Position numbers and translations under genes: made by a program
In this document: positions 33,805 through 35,461 of the stretch, in pieces
Layout of the letters: each line of letters starts with the position of its first letter
How positions within the stretch are numbered: the stretch's first letter is position 1
Notes under the pieces: model-generated
Databases searched by the model: none
Told to the model about the DNA's origin: nothing
The model's input: the letters and a program-made list of their open reading frames with translations, nothing else
Assembly (NCBI GenBank): GCA_947493495.1
Contig: CANLRN010000045.1
Coordinates: forward strand, 1 to 35,461
Direction: 5' to 3'
DNA length: 35,461 nucleotides
Source: an uncultured Aquimarina sp.
GTDB taxonomy: Bacteria; Bacteroidota; Bacteroidia; Flavobacteriales; Flavobacteriaceae

Positions 33805-35385
33805 ATGGGAATTATCACATTTTTAGCCTTTACGCTGTTGGTAGCGGTTGTTTCTTATTTTGCAACTAGAAAAACGAATGAAAATTCATCCGAGGGTTAT
33901 TTTCTAGGAGGAAGAAGTCTTACGGCTACAGTTATAGCTGGATCCTTGTTGTTGACAAATCTTTCTACAGAACAAATAGTAGGTCTTAATGGCTCTGCAT
34001 ATACAGATGGGATATTGGTTATGGCGTGGGAAACCCTAGCGGCAATTGCTATGGTAGTAACGGCAATATATTTGTTGCCTAAATACCTTAGAGGAGGTAT
34101 AAGTACAATCCCAACATATTTAGAGAGAAGATTTGATCCCGCTACGAAAGCCATGACTTCGGGATTATTTCTTACAGGATATGCAGTCGTATTATTGCCG
34201 ATAGTTTTATATTCTGGATCATTAGCGATTAGTACAATGTTTAATGTGCCTGAAATGCTAGGAGTGTCAGAATGGACATCTTTATGGATATGTATATGGG
34301 GGATAGGTATTATAGGATCTATTTATGCTATTTTTGGAGGACTAAAGGCAGTTGCAGTATCAGATACAATAAACGCAGTAGGCTTGTTGATTGGAGGATT
34401 GTTAATACCTGTATTTGGGCTGATGGCGATAGGAGATGGAAGTGTGCTTGATGGTCTTACTACACTAACTACTAATCATCCAGAGAAGTTCAATGCTATA
34501 GGGGATGAAAATTCTTCTATACCTTTTGCAACTATTTTTACAGGGATGATGTTAGTACAATTGTTTTATTGGGGTACCAATCAAGCAATTATTCAGAGAG
34601 CACTCGGAGCCAAAAACCTAAAAGAAGGTCAAAAAGGATTATTATTAGCAGCATTCATAAAAATTTTGGGCCCTATAATAATTGTATTACCTGGGATTAT
34701 TGCTTTTCATATGTTTGAAGGAGGATTAGAAGTTCCAGATCAATCTTATCCTAAATTGGTAAGTGCGGTACTCCCTAAGCCGTTGGTAGGTTTTTTTGCA
34801 GCAGTTTTGTTTGGAGCCATTCTTAGTTCGTTTAATAGTGCTTTAAATAGTTCTGTAACCTTGTTTGGGATTGATATTTATAAACAGTTTTTTAATAAAG
34901 ATGCAGCGGAGAAAAAAGTAGTTACAGTAGGGAAAAGATTTGGGATTTTTATTGCGATATTTTCGATGACAATTGCTCCATTTTTATATTTTGCTTCTGA
35001 CGGTTTATTTGGGTATTTGCAAACAGTAAATGGATGCTATAGTATTCCTATATTGTCTATTATTGTAGTTGGTTTTTTAACAAAAAGAGTTCCTGCAATA
35101 GCTGCAAAAATTGGAATTGTTTTTGGGTTCATTACTTATGTTTTATACGTGTTACTAGAAAACGCTTTTGAGGTAGAAGGCCTACCCCATTTCTTACATG
35201 TTCAGGCAATAACATTTGTGCTTTCTGTTGCATTAATGTTATTTATAGGAAAACTAAAACCTAGAAAAGAAGATTATGTACAGAAATATACTAAAGAAGT
35301 AGAAGTGACTCCTTGGAAACACACAAAGGCAGTAGGAGCAGTCATATGTTTGATTGTCATCTCTACATATTTATATTTTAATTAG
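33805..35385 (+). CDS. Sodium:solute symporter (SSS family), probable sugar transporter
   Basis: A protein of 526 residues with about 13-14 membrane helices. SSS features include GYFLGGRSLTATVIAGSLLLTNLSTEQIVGLNGSAY at the N-terminus, FGGLKAVAVSDTIN, and SSFNSALNSSVTLFGIDIYK before the last helices. It is close in type to SglT-like sodium/galactose-glucose symporters. It likely brings galactose, 6-O-methylgalactose or another product of the GH2/GH117 pair across the inner membrane with Na+, matching the marine Na+ economy. The substrate is unproven. Last gene of the operon in the window; a palindromic repeat starts 6 nt after its stop. Confidence 0.92.
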   Translation: MGIITFLAFTLLVAVVSYFATRKTNENSSEGYFLGGRSLTATVIAGSLLLTNLSTEQIVGLNGSAYTDGILVMAWETLAAIAMVVTAIYLLPKYLRGGISTIPTYLERRFDPATKAMTSGLFLTGYAVVLLPIVLYSGSLAISTMFNVPEMLGVSEWTSLWICIWGIGIIGSIYAIFGGLKAVAVSDTINAVGLLIGGLLIPVFGLMAIGDGSVLDGLTTLTTNHPEKFNAIGDENSSIPFATIFTGMMLVQLFYWGTNQAIIQRALGAKNLKEGQKGLLLAAFIKILGPIIIVLPGIIAFHMFEGGLEVPDQSYPKLVSAVLPKPLVGFFAAVLFGAILSSFNSALNSSVTLFGIDIYKQFFNKDAAEKKVVTVGKRFGIFIAIFSMTIAPFLYFASDGLFGYLQTVNGCYSIPILSIIVVGFLTKRVPAIAAKIGIVFGFITYVLYVLLENAFEVEGLPHFLHVQAITFVLSVALMLFIGKLKPRKEDYVQKYTKEVEVTPWKHTKAVGAVICLIVISTYLYFN

Positions 35386-35390
35386 TATTT

Positions 35391-35461
35391 ATACGATTTA
35401 CGGATGAGAATTTCGTAAAAATAATGGCAAGGATTTTTCGCTAGATTGATGAATCAAATTA
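35391..35461. repeat. Partial palindromic repeat (MITE/REP-like), copy 3, cut by window end
   Basis: It begins ATACGATTTACGGATGAG. Its 71 bases match the reverse complement of the right half of the copy at 6813-6975 at all but one position (TTTTTCGC here against TTTTACGC there). The rest lies outside the window. Its position right after the symporter stop suggests that the long hairpin may serve as a transcript end. Confidence 0.85.

Noticed and set aside
1..35461. CRISPR arrays, tRNA or rRNA genes, intact transposases, SusC/SusD pairs, sulfatases
   Set aside because: Looked for on both strands and not seen in this window.

Overview
The window looks like chromosomal DNA of an AT-rich marine flavobacterium (Bacteroidota, Flavobacteriaceae; an alga-associated genus such as Aquimarina or Zobellia would fit, but the genus cannot be fixed from this sequence). 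The reasons are the base composition, a Bacteroidota-type promoter (TTG ... TAnnTTTG), lipoprotein and secretion signals typical of the group, and gene content aimed at red-algal agar and porphyran galactans.

Layout. Positions 1-1577 (minus) hold a GH9 endoglucanase-like gene cut by the window edge. It is followed by 1.3 kb with no clear gene. A small secreted cysteine-rich protein (2866-3177) has its own promoter and terminator. Next come housekeeping genes: a conserved small protein plus an ApbE flavin transferase (plus strand), and a methyltransferase plus methionine aminopeptidase (minus strand). Palindromic, MITE-like repeats lie at 3291-3452, 6670-6799, 6813-6975 and at the right edge (35391 onward).

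From 7210 to the right edge the window reads as an algal-galactan locus in three blocks. (1) 7210-14624, plus strand: a planctomycete-style set made of a PSCyt1/DUF1549/LamG/DUF1553 lipoprotein, a DUF1501 protein, an NHL-propeller protein and a DUF2231 membrane protein with a cytochrome c site and leucine-rich repeats. Its function is unknown, and it is the best candidate here for an undescribed system. (2) 15835-20882, minus strand: a three-part P450 system (reductase, ferredoxin, P450) resembling the flavobacterial 6-O-methyl-D-galactose demethylases, with an alcohol dehydrogenase and an esterase that could handle the formaldehyde released. An AraC regulator (14909) converges on it. (3) 23227-35385, plus strand: a nine-gene run with GH2 beta-galactosidase, GH117 3,6-anhydro-L-galactosidase, four enzymes matching the 3,6-anhydro-L-galactose route to 2-keto-3-deoxygluconate, an aldose epimerase and two sugar transporters. 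A membrane-anchored TPR/LuxR-type regulator is divergent from it.

How they fit: GH2 and GH117 would release (methylated) galactose and 3,6-anhydro-L-galactose from neoagaro-oligosaccharides. The transporters would import the sugars, the P450 system would demethylate 6-O-methylgalactose, and the dehydrogenase/cycloisomerase set would funnel anhydrogalactose toward KDG. KDG kinase and aldolase, agarases/porphyranases, sulfatases and SusC/SusD are not in the window. A tandem TTGTCTAG-like motif with 11-bp spacing lies about 70 bp before the start codon of both block 1 and block 3, which suggests that the unknown block 1 is co-regulated with anhydrogalactose catabolism.
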